64,000 nt of DNA from Spizellomyces punctatus DAOM BR117 (lineage: Eukaryota; Chytridiomycota; Chytridiomycetes; Spizellomycetales; Spizellomycetaceae), in NCBI RefSeq assembly GCF_000182565.1, contig NW_015971543.1:186001-250000 (forward strand), written 5' to 3'. Below are positions 23,542-34,318 of this stretch, one piece after another; position 1 is the stretch's first letter, and every line of letters begins with the position of its first letter. A program made the translations under genes and the position numbers. Below the pieces are notes generated by a model that searched no databases, was not told the origin of the DNA, and saw nothing but the letters and a program-made list of their open reading frames with translations.

Positions 23542-24513
23542 ATGGCTCCCAGTGCACTTGTACTTATCACAGATGGTAATGAGGAGATGGAAGCTGGTGC
23601 GTAACGTGTGCCCCGTTCATTGTCAGCTGTGGAGCAATGAACGCCAAGACTCTTCCTGTAGTCATTTCCATCGATATCCTTCGTCGTGCGGGGGTGGACG
23701 TTACAGTGGCTGGTCTGAATGGACCAAATACTGTGGAGTGTAGCAGACATGTTAAAATTGTTCCGGATACAGGATTATCTGCTGTGAAGGATAAGGTAGA
23801 ATAACATTATCTGATATTAGAGAGGAGAATCGACTGCCAGTTTTACTCACAAGTTACGGTAATCGTTTCAGACCTTCGACGCAATCCTTCTTCCTGGAGG
23901 CATGGGTGGTGCCGAAGCTTTCTCGAAAGTACGACTAAGCTGGCAACGGTAAATTGCAGCATTAGGAACTCACCTATCAGAAGCGTAGTCTTCGACAGTG
24001 CATGAACTCTTGAGCCAATACTATAGCCAACAAAAAGTTGTGGCGATCATTTGCGCTTGTTAGTAATACTTTGCAGTCACTTGCATGAGTTGTGTGACTA
24101 AGCATTCACTTGTGCATTAGCTCCTATTGTGCTCAAAGCCGCTCAAGTTGCCAAAGGACGGAGTGTTACCGCTCATCCGAGTGTGAAAGACCAGTTAGTC
24201 CAAGGTAAGGGGACAATGCTAGAGCTGGACACTGAGCATATTCTTATTCTTCAACGTCTCTAGATTACAACTATAAAGAAGAGCGAGTGGTAGTCGACGG
24301 AAATCTCATCACAAGGTCAGTTGGTCTCTAGAAAAATGTCTTCTCCCTGCTTGAGCCATAACCTCGTTTGTCTATATCTTTCACACCAGCCGAGGACCTG
24401 GGACAGCCTTCGAATTTGCACTTGCCGTGGTAAAGAAACTGCAAGGCCCTGAGAAGTTGAAAGAGATCGTACCTCCCATGATCTGCAATGATGAGATTGT
24501 AAAATCCGTTTGA
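23542..24513 (+). CDS. DJ-1/PARK7-like protein (DJ-1/PfpI family)
   Basis: Seven exons (23542-23596, 23662-23795, 23872-23928, 23989-24058, 24121-24204, 24264-24315, 24390-24513) sum to 576 nt, encoding 191 residues, close to human DJ-1 (189). Conserved features are MAPSALVLITDGNEEME (the Glu paired with the active Cys), RRAGVDVTVAGLNG, LLPGGMGGAEAF, VVAIICAS with the nucleophilic Cys at residue 104, TAHPSVKD (the active-site His) and SRGPGTAFEFALAVV. The family acts as a glutathione-independent glyoxalase/deglycase-like and redox-sensing protein; the Cys oxidises under stress. It converges on the Trf4-like gene. All introns are 59-76 nt. Confidence 0.94.
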
Positions 24514-24971
24514 TTTGCTGATGGCAATGGCAACAGCGGGTCGTCTTTCTTGATAGTGATGGTGATATATTATATTGTGGATGGAATACGATCTCCCTGA
24601 GGTTGGCATATGAAAGTAACGACTGTAGAGCCTGCGGATACCCGTGGAACACGGATGCTGGGAGAAAGGATCGCCTCCTCTCAGTATAGGTCCCTTTTCT
24701 CGTATTGAACTATGTACAATGATTCTATGTAATCGGCAGGACGGGGACAGGCGAGTCAGCCCACAACTGGGTACAGCTAACAATGAAAGCGTATCTGCAA
24801 ACACCCAGCCATCGCATCGTCGGTCGATATCTTCCTATTGTGTACGGCTAGCCAGCTTGCTTTTCATCGTCCTGTTGTCTTTTGACCTCCCTCTGCGTGT
24901 TGACTCCCCTTGGGCGCTCCCCTCGACAGCTTTGTATCAAAGGCGAGAAGAATGCATGCTACCAAGCGACT
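24514..24971. other. convergent 3' flanks, no gene seen
   Basis: This lies between the DJ-1 stop (plus) and the poly(A)-polymerase stop (minus). Open frames here overlap the flanks and show no family resemblance. Confidence 0.6.
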
Positions 24972-26540
24972 CTACTTGTGTTTCCTCTTCTTATTGGAAC
25001 TATCATGTTCCTCTCTATCACGCCGTTTGCTGCTTTGTGGAGGAGCTTGGTTCAATCTCCCCCTCAAATCATCTGTTGCAGCGGATTTGGTCGAACTTTG
25101 GATGCTAGGGGAAGATCTTTCCATCTTTCTTTGCGCGACATTCCATGAGTTATCTCGCTTATTCTTGCCTGTTTGGAATTTCATAGTGTTCCCACTCTTT
25201 CGTGATTGACCAACCGATAGGATTGGTCGCGAACGAGGGTTTCTTAGGAGATTCGCCCCCATCCTCTCCAACCTAGATCTATGATCCAAGTCTGCCTTGT
25301 GTAGCTGGACAACATGCCGCAATATGCCATCATCCGGTACTCCAGTATTTTTCTTCCGAGGGCTATCATACACGAAACGAGCCAACCTGGTATAGGTACT
25401 CTGAAAGAGTGCCTGAAGTTTTGCATGTTGATTGAAAGCCTTTGCCACATTGTTCTGCGGCATGACAGGATCCAAAATCGTGAGAGATTTTGCCGTGTAC
25501 TTGACCGCGGGCACATCGATTGCGGGGGTCTCGTCAGAATGTGTAGCGTACAGTTTGAGAAACTGCATCAAGCTTGGGCCAGCGTCTTTTTTTCCGACTT
25601 CTGTTTCTGACGGAAGCGGATCCGAGATTGATTTGTCCCACGCCTTTACAAAAGCATCGACCCAGCATAAGGTCGCAAAGCCGCCCAATCCGCCGGAGGA
25701 GGGCGAATCGAGCTTATTTTGGTACAATAGGTATTTAAGGAAAATCACTATCGCGCGAATTCTTTCGTCTTGCACCGATGTCTTCACATATTCCAGATGG
25801 GCGACTCCATCAGCAGACGGCAAGTTGAAGGGAGAATACGAGATATCCACAGACAGACCCGTGGGCACATCAATAAATTTGATGATTGGCATTCCTTTCG
25901 CACGGATGAGAAAGGTTTTTGTAGCGAGCCCTCTGCCATTCCTAATATGTCGCAGTACTCGGCGAAGTTGTTTGATCGCTTTTTGGCGGCCTTCCTCGGT
26001 TTGCTTTACATTAGTTGTGCCATCCCCGTCTTTCACCCGTTCGTTGCCGATAATCACTAAATCCAGATCAGCTGTTGGCAAGCACAGGCCGGTGGCAGAA
26101 CTGCCAAAGCACGCAACATCTACGTTTCCACTCAAGGACCCTTGGACAATGTTTCTATATACATCTATGACTGATTCTCTGACAGCTTGGAGTCGTTCGC
26201 AAGACGACATGTATTTCATGAAATCGTTGATCTCCTGCGACAAGGCGTCGAGCGGTGGTAAGTGGGAGTACTCGCCCACAACCCACGGCGCAGACCTGGG
26301 GGGATTTCGGGACTGCGAACCAGACATGGGCAAACTGGGTTTCACTTGCGCTGTTTTTACTGGGGAGGGAACGTCCACTTCTCGAGGTTTGTGGACAGGG
26401 AACGAGGAAAGATTTCGATAGGGCAATATTGAGCGTCGCAAAACCTGTGCATTTGAAAAACGCTTGCCGTTGAGCTGTCCACCAGTAAGTCGAACAAGAA
26501 ATGACCGCCAACACCGACAAGATGCCGCTGGAGGTGCCAT
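24972..26540 (-). CDS. non-canonical poly(A) polymerase, Trf4/5-PAPD5 (Cid14) type
   Basis: This is a single exon of 522 residues. After a leader of about 80 residues comes the family opening APWVVGEYSHLPPLDAL. The nucleotidyltransferase motif is CFGSSATGLCLPTADLDLVI (the G-S plus D-x-D pair), with the third metal-binding Asp in LSVDISY. The PAP-associated region contains IVIFLKYLLYQNKL and GGLGGFATLCWVDAF, and later MPQNNVAKAFN. The C-terminus is basic (KKRKHK) and suits nuclear import. Relatives add short A-tails to aberrant RNA in the TRAMP complex for exosome decay. The first 53 residues contain no Asp or Glu and many Arg, like a mitochondrial presequence (see findings). The stop of the cyclase gene lies 151 bp upstream of this start. 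Confidence 0.92.
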   Translation of the reverse strand: MAPPAASCRCWRSFLVRLTGGQLNGKRFSNAQVLRRSILPYRNLSSFPVHKPREVDVPSPVKTAQVKPSLPMSGSQSRNPPRSAPWVVGEYSHLPPLDALSQEINDFMKYMSSCERLQAVRESVIDVYRNIVQGSLSGNVDVACFGSSATGLCLPTADLDLVIIGNERVKDGDGTTNVKQTEEGRQKAIKQLRRVLRHIRNGRGLATKTFLIRAKGMPIIKFIDVPTGLSVDISYSPFNLPSADGVAHLEYVKTSVQDERIRAIVIFLKYLLYQNKLDSPSSGGLGGFATLCWVDAFVKAWDKSISDPLPSETEVGKKDAGPSLMQFLKLYATHSDETPAIDVPAVKYTAKSLTILDPVMPQNNVAKAFNQHAKLQALFQSTYTRLARFVYDSPRKKNTGVPDDGILRHVVQLHKADLDHRSRLERMGANLLRNPRSRPILSVGQSRKSGNTMKFQTGKNKRDNSWNVAQRKMERSSPSIQSSTKSAATDDLRGRLNQAPPQSSKRRDREEHDSSNKKRKHK

Positions 26541-26691
26541 TCAGCAGATCCCAACAAACCCCCCAAGCAGTCACGAAGATGAGAGCGGAGAGCTTGCTAA
26601 GCCACGCTGAATTCTTCCATGTCGTTTGGACCAGCGATTAACTATCGAGGTATCATTCTTAAATACTATACAAAAAAAAAAAATCCCAACG

Positions 26692-29600
26692 TCACTGGCC
26701 CAAGTCCTGCTTTACTCCTCTAGATTCCAAATCTAAACCCTCATTTTCGTCCTGCTCCTCCGTTTTCCCAAAGAAATTCTTAACAAACGACCCAGTATTA
26801 GAGCTTCTCATACCCTCCAGTCCATTGATTTCCTCCGGGACAATGCTGCCCTTTCTCATGCTAAAACTCTGCCTTGAAGGCGGTCTTCCAAGTAGAGGAG
26901 CCCCTCGCCCCAACCCAGATATTGGTCCAGTCCGAAGCGCCATACCAAGGGCTCCGCTTGAAGGCCGCGAGGTTCCTGCGCTGAACGATGCTTTAGACCC
27001 TTGTGTGGGTGTGGTAGGTGGGTTGTCGTAATCGGCCGTAGTGCTGACGATGCGTTCATCAGATGCTTTCAGCACATAGCTGCGTTGACTACTGGGGAGA
27101 CCATCACTTTTCTGCGGAATGAAGCTGAATCCGTGATAATCTTTCACGCAGGCATATGTAGAAGCAGTGATGCTAACGTCACCAACGGGACAGCGCTCTT
27201 GGGTCTTGTAAAAACATTAGTTTGACGACCTATAGAGTCATAAATTTGCTTTGTAAATAAGTTTACCTTTTCAGCGATTACCACTACACATGTTGAAGTG
27301 TAATGGCGATCAGTTGAATTGTCTCTCCAGTGTCTTGCAGCAAGGTCATGATAACTTACCGGTATCTCCGATAACATCATACCGAAAGTTCTTTGGTCCA
27401 CCCATAATCGCACCGCAGGCTTGACCTGCTCACTGGTAAGTTGATGCAGTTCATGATTAATACATAATTTGATACGTACCTGTATGTATGCCGATTCGCA
27501 TCTTCAATGGACTTTTTATGATTTGCATCACAATTGCACTTGTATTTAGCTGCTGTTCAACGTATGCTTGCATTTGCAATGCGACCAAGCATATTGACAG
27601 GGCTCCAGTTTTGGGCTCTGCCGATGTTGTTAGCGATGAGCAAGCAACGTACGCATCTCCTGAAAATCAGATCTTTTGATCAGCCAAGCGTCTCAATTAA
27701 CGTATCACTAAATTAGAGTGCCTATACCTATAGTCGTTATCTGCATTATAGATTCTTCATATTAGTACAAAGTATGAATTCCTAAAAGCACAAATCTAGT
27801 ACCTTTTCCACGCCATACTCTTCGGTGAGATGATCAAAGTAAGTGAAAAGTGTGTTGAGCATTTTAACGATAGTCAAGGGTTCTAGATTACTCGACATGG
27901 CTGTGAAGCTAGCTTAGGAATAAGTGACTGTGTAGTTTTGTAACCGACAATGGTCAATTGCAACTTACCCTGCAATGTCCATATGTAAAACCGTCACCAT
28001 GTCCATCTCCTCATAGACAATACTTGTCGGATCCTCTAATAGCTTCAAAATCACCGCCTGCGGTAATATGCTATGCAGAACTGCTGCACTCTTGTTGATT
28101 TCGTCTGCAACAAGTTCTCCCTGCGTATCCAATATCAAATCGATGAGATAATCCACCCTCCGTCGCTTCTCCATCAAGTAGAAAATCGCAACCCATGTAC
28201 ATCCACTGAGGACCATACATGCAGCTTCCTGCCACACGGCTTGGCCAAGAGCTAGCTGCATGATCACGACAGTAGGTCCAACAAGGGAAGCCGCAATGGT
28301 TCGCCAAAGGAATATCATCCCCTCAATTCGCATGCAGAAAAAGAATGCAATGTGTGGTATGACGCAACCAGTCATAAAGTCATAATGTCCAAGCTGACTC
28401 CAAGGCAAAGTAATGCAGATTATCGTAATCCAGATGGTGCAGACGTATATCCAGAAAATAATCTGGCGGGGCACAAATCTTCGTGAAGGTGCCGACGTTT
28501 CTGCCACCGCGAACACTGACACTCCGGTTACCAGCAGCTGAAGCCCAACGCTGGCGACTCCACATCCGAGAATCAGATAGTAGGTTTCAGGCGTGTCAAC
28601 TAGCTGAACGCCATTTTTAATGGCGTTATATATCCCCATAAAGTAGAATAATATTTCGCATAAGAGCACTATGGAACCAGCTCTCACAAACGGGCCGCGT
28701 GTGTCTGCCGTGAAGTCTCCTCGGAACCGATTTTCAATCAGAGGATGTTTGAAGCGTACTCCAAGTGGGTCGAATTCGTTATAAACAATATTCATGTAAC
28801 TGAGGCCCGTAGCAGTTGATATATCAATTTTGGCGCACATTCGCTGTACTACATCCACCAGTACTTCCTTTGCCTCAGGATTGTGACCCGTTTCGTCCTC
28901 AGCTGCTGGCTTTACATTGCTTGGACTGGCTACCTCTCGCATCGTTGCGAGAATACTTGGTTCGTGAGGTTCCGCTTCACGGGTTGGCTCAGAATGCGGC
29001 TTGGCAGTCAGGGTACCAAATTCTCTCTCCACATGGCTAACGTTTGTTCGACCTGTTTTCGCCACTGTCAACGGACTCCCTAGTGTTGCTACCCCCATAG
29101 CTACCTTGGCTGGATGATGAGCGTCCATTCCGCCTCCCAATGCGAGCCCTGCTGAACCAACGCTCAAGTATCTATCCAAAAGTATCTTGGATGTCCCGGC
29201 ATGCCCTGTTGAATTAGGAAAGCCGAACCCCGATCGAGTTTCAACTCCTCCCTCTTCGCTAACTGTGGGTAGTTGCCCGCTTACGCTGTCTTCCACGTCG
29301 GAAGATAAAGGTGCTCTTGCATAGGCGGAACTCACAATTGCGGTATCGATCCGTGCCACGGACCCAAACCGAGACGCTAATCCTTCTAAAGCGCTAGGCG
29401 TAAAACTGGACTTTCGAGAGTATCGTCGGGAGGCCGACAGCTCTGCAGTTTCAACCGGTCCAGTTACAGAATATATTGGTATGACTCCTTTTCCTTTGAC
29501 AGGGCGAGTTCCAAGTGAGACTGTTTCGAAAACTAATAAATACTGGAAAGTCAGTAGCAAGAATTATAAGCATATCTGTACAAACAGAACAGACCCCCAA

Positions 29601-32323
29601 CTATTTTCTGTTGCACATTTTCGGTCACAATGATCTCCTGCTCATGTGCAAGAGAGCACATTCTGGTGGGAGGTCAATTAACAAGCCGGTAGGCTGTTTA
29701 ATGATGATTCAATAATTCCTCACCTGCTAGCTACAAATATGCGTAATCAGTTAGCTGCATATCCTATACAATGAAATCAAGGTTAGCTCATACCTGTATT
29801 TACAACGTCTCCATAGATCTATGACGATTCGGGTGAAGGTCAGATAGGACGAAACGGTAGTTAGATTAACTATCTCTGTTGACCCATTCTGGAGCGTAAA
29901 ATCTGGCTGCGATACCTCGTAAACAAACTTTTTGCGTCCAACAATTCCAGCAACCAGTGGACCTACAATCCAGTATGCATGAGAAATGGCAGTCTCATCG
30001 GTGATTCAGCGCCTGACTTTCCTCACCTAGTGCAACACCAAATTCAATGTCCAGTTTGATAGAGATGCGTTCATCCCCAATGTCGTATAATTGTGGATTG
30101 TTGAAATAATCCCGAAGGGTAAGTGCCAGGTCGAGCATCTTGGAACGGTGCAGATATGGAATCGGTAAGCTACAGAGTATCTGAACTTGCGACCTACTGT
30201 GTGGGAAAGCGTACCTGACGCAGATGGGTATTGCTTCTATGCAGTCCACCTACGAGGAGAATTTTGGTGGAAATCGTCTACATCATACGAAATTGACGGT
30301 CAAAGCCGGAAATACAAGCGAAGAAAGAGTAATTTGGGGTTGCACACTTTTATCTTGGTCACGTCGCTATAATCTTCAATCGCCTCGTCCACATGTTGGA
30401 AGATCCCGTTAAGAAGAGCCAAAGCGTCTTTTGTGGACCCTAATGTGGATGCTACTTCTTTGAAGTTCTTGAGATCACAAAACATGACGGAAGCTAAGAG
30501 TTCATCGGTCAAAAATAACGCGCATTGCATGAAAGGACCTGAATTCGCCTACCTTGAGGGAATCTCTCTGCGATCAGATCAGATCTTCCTATTCCAGACT
30601 CTCGTAGTTTGGCCACAATTGACTTCGGAAGTGATAAGGAGAGAAGGTAGTCTGTCTTCATGCGCTCAAGCCTCATCTGCGCAAGACGGTCTTCTACAAC
30701 CTGGCATTTGATGTATCTGGAAAGGGAGAGAAGGAGGCCGCCTGTGAATATCCTGGTTCAGATCATTGCAGTCTTCAATTTGTGTGCTATCACGCTCTCA
30801 CCCTATTCGACGCTTTCGATCTCCGGCAACAACTAGGCCATAGGACACTATGGCAGTTATTAGAAAGGGTACGGCATAGATTACAGCCGGGTAGGCACCG
30901 TGAGCAAGCGCTACAAAAGCTAGCTTCACAGTGCACAGTATGCTGACCGCAAACAGACCAGCCACTCCTTGCAGATATGTCGCTGCAAATCCGCTCGATA
31001 TGGTGAAATATAAAATTGATATTGTTGACACCGGCCCAACTGGATCCGCAGCATCTGGTGCAAGGTAAAAGTCCCAGGCAGCCCCGGCGCATACGGCAAA
31101 CGTCTGGTGGTAAACAAGTATTGATGAATCTGGCGACGAGCTACTAGCTTTTTGATTCGTAGGTCCCGGAAAGAGACGCTTACCTCCAGTGCAGTCAATG
31201 CAATACGCCAAGTCTTTGATCTCAAAGACAGCCAGATGTAAACTTTCCCTCTCTTCCACACTGTCGCAAATAAAATGAACATCCAACTCAGGGTGTAAAT
31301 AACCCACAACAGTATGAATCCTCTCGTAAATCGTTGGCCATTCCGTTCAAATTTCGCGTACTCGGTTCGATAGGTCGGAAACATGATACCCGTGTATTGC
31401 AACAGTTGAAGGAACGCCAGTAATCGGAGGTGAAGAACTCGGTTGGGAAGAAGTTGTGTGCGGAAGTAGTGCTCTTCAGTACGTGTATGATGGAAGTGAA
31501 GGGTAAAAGGGTTCATATAACGTCGTAGAAGCGAACGATCACTTTCCAGGGATGTGACATCGAGGAAGGTGACGTTGGCATCAGTAAGGTTAGCATCGGC
31601 GTTGCTGCCTTGCTCGACGCTTTTGGCCGAGGAATCGTCATTGACATCTACGGGTGAAACTTGCGAAGCTTTGATTCGGATTTTAGGGATATTGTCCTTC
31701 GGTTTTGCTGCACCTGGAATGGCGTTCAAATTCCCCTTTGCACTCGCAGCTGGTGAATGTCCAGTACGCTGACGTGGGACATGTTGGATCGTATCTGTTG
31801 TTGTCAACTCGTACACTAATCGTTCCCACCATGCTCTTAACCGGTGCCGATATCTCATTTCAAGGCAGGCAAAACTCAAACCTTGCGTACCTAGTGGACG
31901 GAGGGTGCCTGCCTCACATCCGCGATTGCGTGACGGGAGCCATTGGATGTGCTCAGCTGCCTATCAAATTCGAGGATATACCCTCAATACCTAGAACCAG
32001 AACCCTAAAAATATACTCCGGAGGTCCTTTACAAATCGAGTCATATATAGTTAGGTTTAAGTTGGGATTAGAAACCTGACCCTGCTGAATACAGCTCTGC
32101 TCACAAATACAATGCGGACCGAGTCGGCCGCACCCTCTCGGTCATTAGCCTCGCGCAAGCAAGGGAGTGCCGCGGCACCAGACAAAACCACGAGCTGGGT
32201 CCACGACAAGATATCCTTCAAGAACTGGCGCGAAAAGAACGCAGAGGGTAATAAATAACAGCAAGAATGACCAACCATTGGAAGCGTGGGAGACATGGTC
32301 TTTCTGCACGGCTCGGCCACCAT
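26692..32323 (-). CDS. two-domain transmembrane class III (adenylyl-type) cyclase
   Basis: About 18 exons (32323-32081, 31960-31184, 31103-30802, 30752-30553, 30493-30348, 30277-30215, 30138-30027, 29962-29916, 29818-29794, 29730-29724, 29662-29602, 29542-27969, 27908-27803, 27740-27728, 27659-27480, 27425-27360, 27283-27267, 27204-26692) close in phase to about 1483 residues. The order is N-terminal region, six membrane helices, cyclase domain 1, linker, six membrane helices, cyclase domain 2, disordered tail. Domain 1 has VMFCDLKNF, KIKTISTKILLVGG, then IYGDVVNTASRM and PVKGKG. Domain 2 has VLHMDIAGFT, ITTIGDAYVAC, RIGIHTGQACGAIMGG, NFRYDVIGDTV. Lys in KIKTI and Glu in VYEIYG suggest ATP rather than GTP, so it may make cAMP at a membrane. 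Exon 1 and the true N-terminus are uncertain. It is not the peripheral LRR-type cyclase usual in Dikarya. Confidence 0.85.
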
Positions 32324-32538
32324 GGTAGAAGATGGGTGAAACAGCGGAGCCTTTGGTCACTTTGTGTTGTGCTAAAGTGGACATTGCATAAGCATTTAGA
32401 GAGCGAGTCTCTTAATGCAACCAGGGCGATGCGTTTATTGCCGTGCTCAAGAAATCCTGCAACCATGGTAAAGAATACCAAAGATCAAGCGGAACCTCTT
32501 GGCCACCGCGTGGTCTACTACCGTTGAAAGCATCACGA

Positions 32539-33285
32539 CTAGTATAGGCGAAGCTGTATTAGCTTTTTGGAGGACATTACTTGCATCAAATCAAGTGCTT
32601 TAGGAAAAATAAACTGTGGATCAACCGGCATTTTGCAACTGTGGCGGACCGCCAAAGGCCTCGCTGCGCTTTTTGTTTCCACTCGAGATGGCCCCCCCTC
32701 GCTATGGCCTGCCATGCAGATTGGCCACTTATGAAGTCCCTTTGAGTTTAATTTTTCTTGTTCAGTTCCGCTCGTATCCTTCTTGTGCAAATTCATATCG
32801 GCTTTCTCTCCCCATTTCACCTGCCTTTCGCTTGCTATGTAATCCGCATAAACAAGACCGATCTTTCTTTGGCTGAAATGACGTTGGCTGGATGACGTCG
32901 GTGGGAGAGATACTACAAGTCTCTGCTCACGTGTAATGTCTCTGATAGTAGGATAATCCGCTCCGATACGGATGGGGGACAGCAACACACGCGCGTTTTT
33001 TTTGGAAGGAGGTAGCGATCCATAGCCGCCTAGCAAAGGTTGTTTCATCCCGACGGCCGGACCAGATGATCGTATGAAAGATCCTCTGATAGCGCGGAGA
33101 AAAAGGAAAGACTTTTGATATGGGTCTTCCTGTAGATATACATGTGCCTTGACGGGTTCCTTGTCCCTTTGATATCGGGTTAATGGGGAGCATGACGGTA
33201 AGCCTCTCCAAAATTTAAAGCCTTTGACAAACATCATTTCCCTGCGCTGCAGGTTTCCGCTAGGCTTCCACATATTTCTGGCCAT
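32539..33285 (-). CDS. hypothetical 248-residue frame upstream of the cyclase
   Basis: This open frame starts with an ATG at 33285 and runs 248 codons on the cyclase strand. The protein is basic and polar (for example MKQPLLGGYGSLPPSKKNA, SLPPTSSSQRHFSQRK) with no recognised domain. It could be a 5' exon of the cyclase, because a GT donor in phase occurs near its end (after DLMQ), or a separate gene, or chance. A plus-strand frame covers part of the same DNA. I cannot choose from sequence alone. Confidence 0.25.
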   Translation of the reverse strand: MARNMWKPSGNLQRREMMFVKGFKFWRGLPSCSPLTRYQRDKEPVKAHVYLQEDPYQKSFLFLRAIRGSFIRSSGPAVGMKQPLLGGYGSLPPSKKNARVLLSPIRIGADYPTIRDITREQRLVVSLPPTSSSQRHFSQRKIGLVYADYIASERQVKWGEKADMNLHKKDTSGTEQEKLNSKGLHKWPICMAGHSEGGPSRVETKSAARPLAVRHSCKMPVDPQFIFPKALDLMQVMSSKKLIQLRLY

Positions 33286-33709
33286 GTACGCTCATCAGCA
33301 AACCAGTGCTAGCGTGATCCGCCAATGGATCAAGACTGTCTTTCGGAAACATCAATTAGAGGATGGAAGATGCTCTGACACACAACGAGATGTCCACACA
33401 TTTGTGTCGATTCACTCAGTCACCGATACGAAAGAACTACGCGAACATGTTGAAAAGGCTGGCTTCCGACCACGACCAAAATCAGCGGCTTTACGGAAGG
33501 AGGTTTACGTCCATCATCAAAAGGCTGGATTTCGGCAACGCCCAAACTGTGCAAAAATGTTGCTCGCACGGCACACCCGCAAGATGGGCATTCCTGCGCA
33601 GTCTGTAGTTCGATCTCCCTCACTTTCCCTCCCAAGATCAGGCAACCCTGGAAGTATTCACCGCAGCCGCTCCTGTATTCGGAGCCTTTCTCAAGTATGT
33701 CCGATATAA
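33284..33709 (+). CDS. hypothetical protein with an in-frame internal repeat
   Basis: An ATG frame of 141 codons, overlapping the minus-strand hypothetical frame by two bases. The peptide contains two copies of a short motif 22 residues apart, KAGFRPRPKSA and KAGFRQRPNCA, encoded by a 66-nt direct repeat starting near 33453 and 33519. The repeat keeps frame, which mildly favours coding. No family recognised, and the C-terminal half is Ser/Arg-rich. Confidence 0.25.
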   Translation: MYAHQQTSASVIRQWIKTVFRKHQLEDGRCSDTQRDVHTFVSIHSVTDTKELREHVEKAGFRPRPKSAALRKEVYVHHQKAGFRQRPNCAKMLLARHTRKMGIPAQSVVRSPSLSLPRSGNPGSIHRSRSCIRSLSQVCPI

Positions 33710-34318
33710 GTAGTTCTAATATTGTTGATTATGTGGATGTTGTAGTACATAGATTAAGTTTACTGAATGTTTGTAAATATATAACAGTCCTACAGTATCA
33801 GATATCATTTGCGGAGGCACTGAAGCCTCCCTTGAACAGTCTTCACCATTACATTTCCTACGGGCTCTCATAAGAATGCTGCGCCGTCCCAGAGATTATG
33901 CCTAAACTCGAGGATGAGTCCCGGGAGTAACAGCCTATCACCGAGCTCAAAGGCCACTCGTACCCCTGGGAAAGGGTAACATTGGCGTTCGAACCTGCTT
34001 GAAAGAAGACATGGACCCGAAGATGGTGTTGAAATGAATATCGTTTCATATAGTTTTATAACATGCTCTTTCAGCTACCAACTTACACAATAACAGCATC
34101 CTTCCACCGCCGACAGGCAGTCGTCGCTGGTTATGCTAGATCGATATTCCCCGAGGGATGTCATCAGCAATATAGCCATATTTAGTTTAATGAACATGCG
34201 CGTCACTATCGCATGTCACATCTTATCCATCTATAAGCCCTTCCTCCCTCTTCTTCTGTTTGACATCTTGTTCAGCTTCATCTTGTTTGATTTTCAACAA
34301 CGCAGCCTGGTCGTTAAA
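33710..34318. other. intergenic, PEPC promoter region
   Basis: No gene seen. The stretch immediately before 34319 is pyrimidine-rich (CTTCCTCCCTC-type), as in many fungal core promoters. Confidence 0.55.

Noticed and set aside
30226-30711. Plus-strand frames across the cyclase
   Set aside because: Shadows of cyclase exons; they lack any motif, while the minus strand carries conserved cyclase residues.
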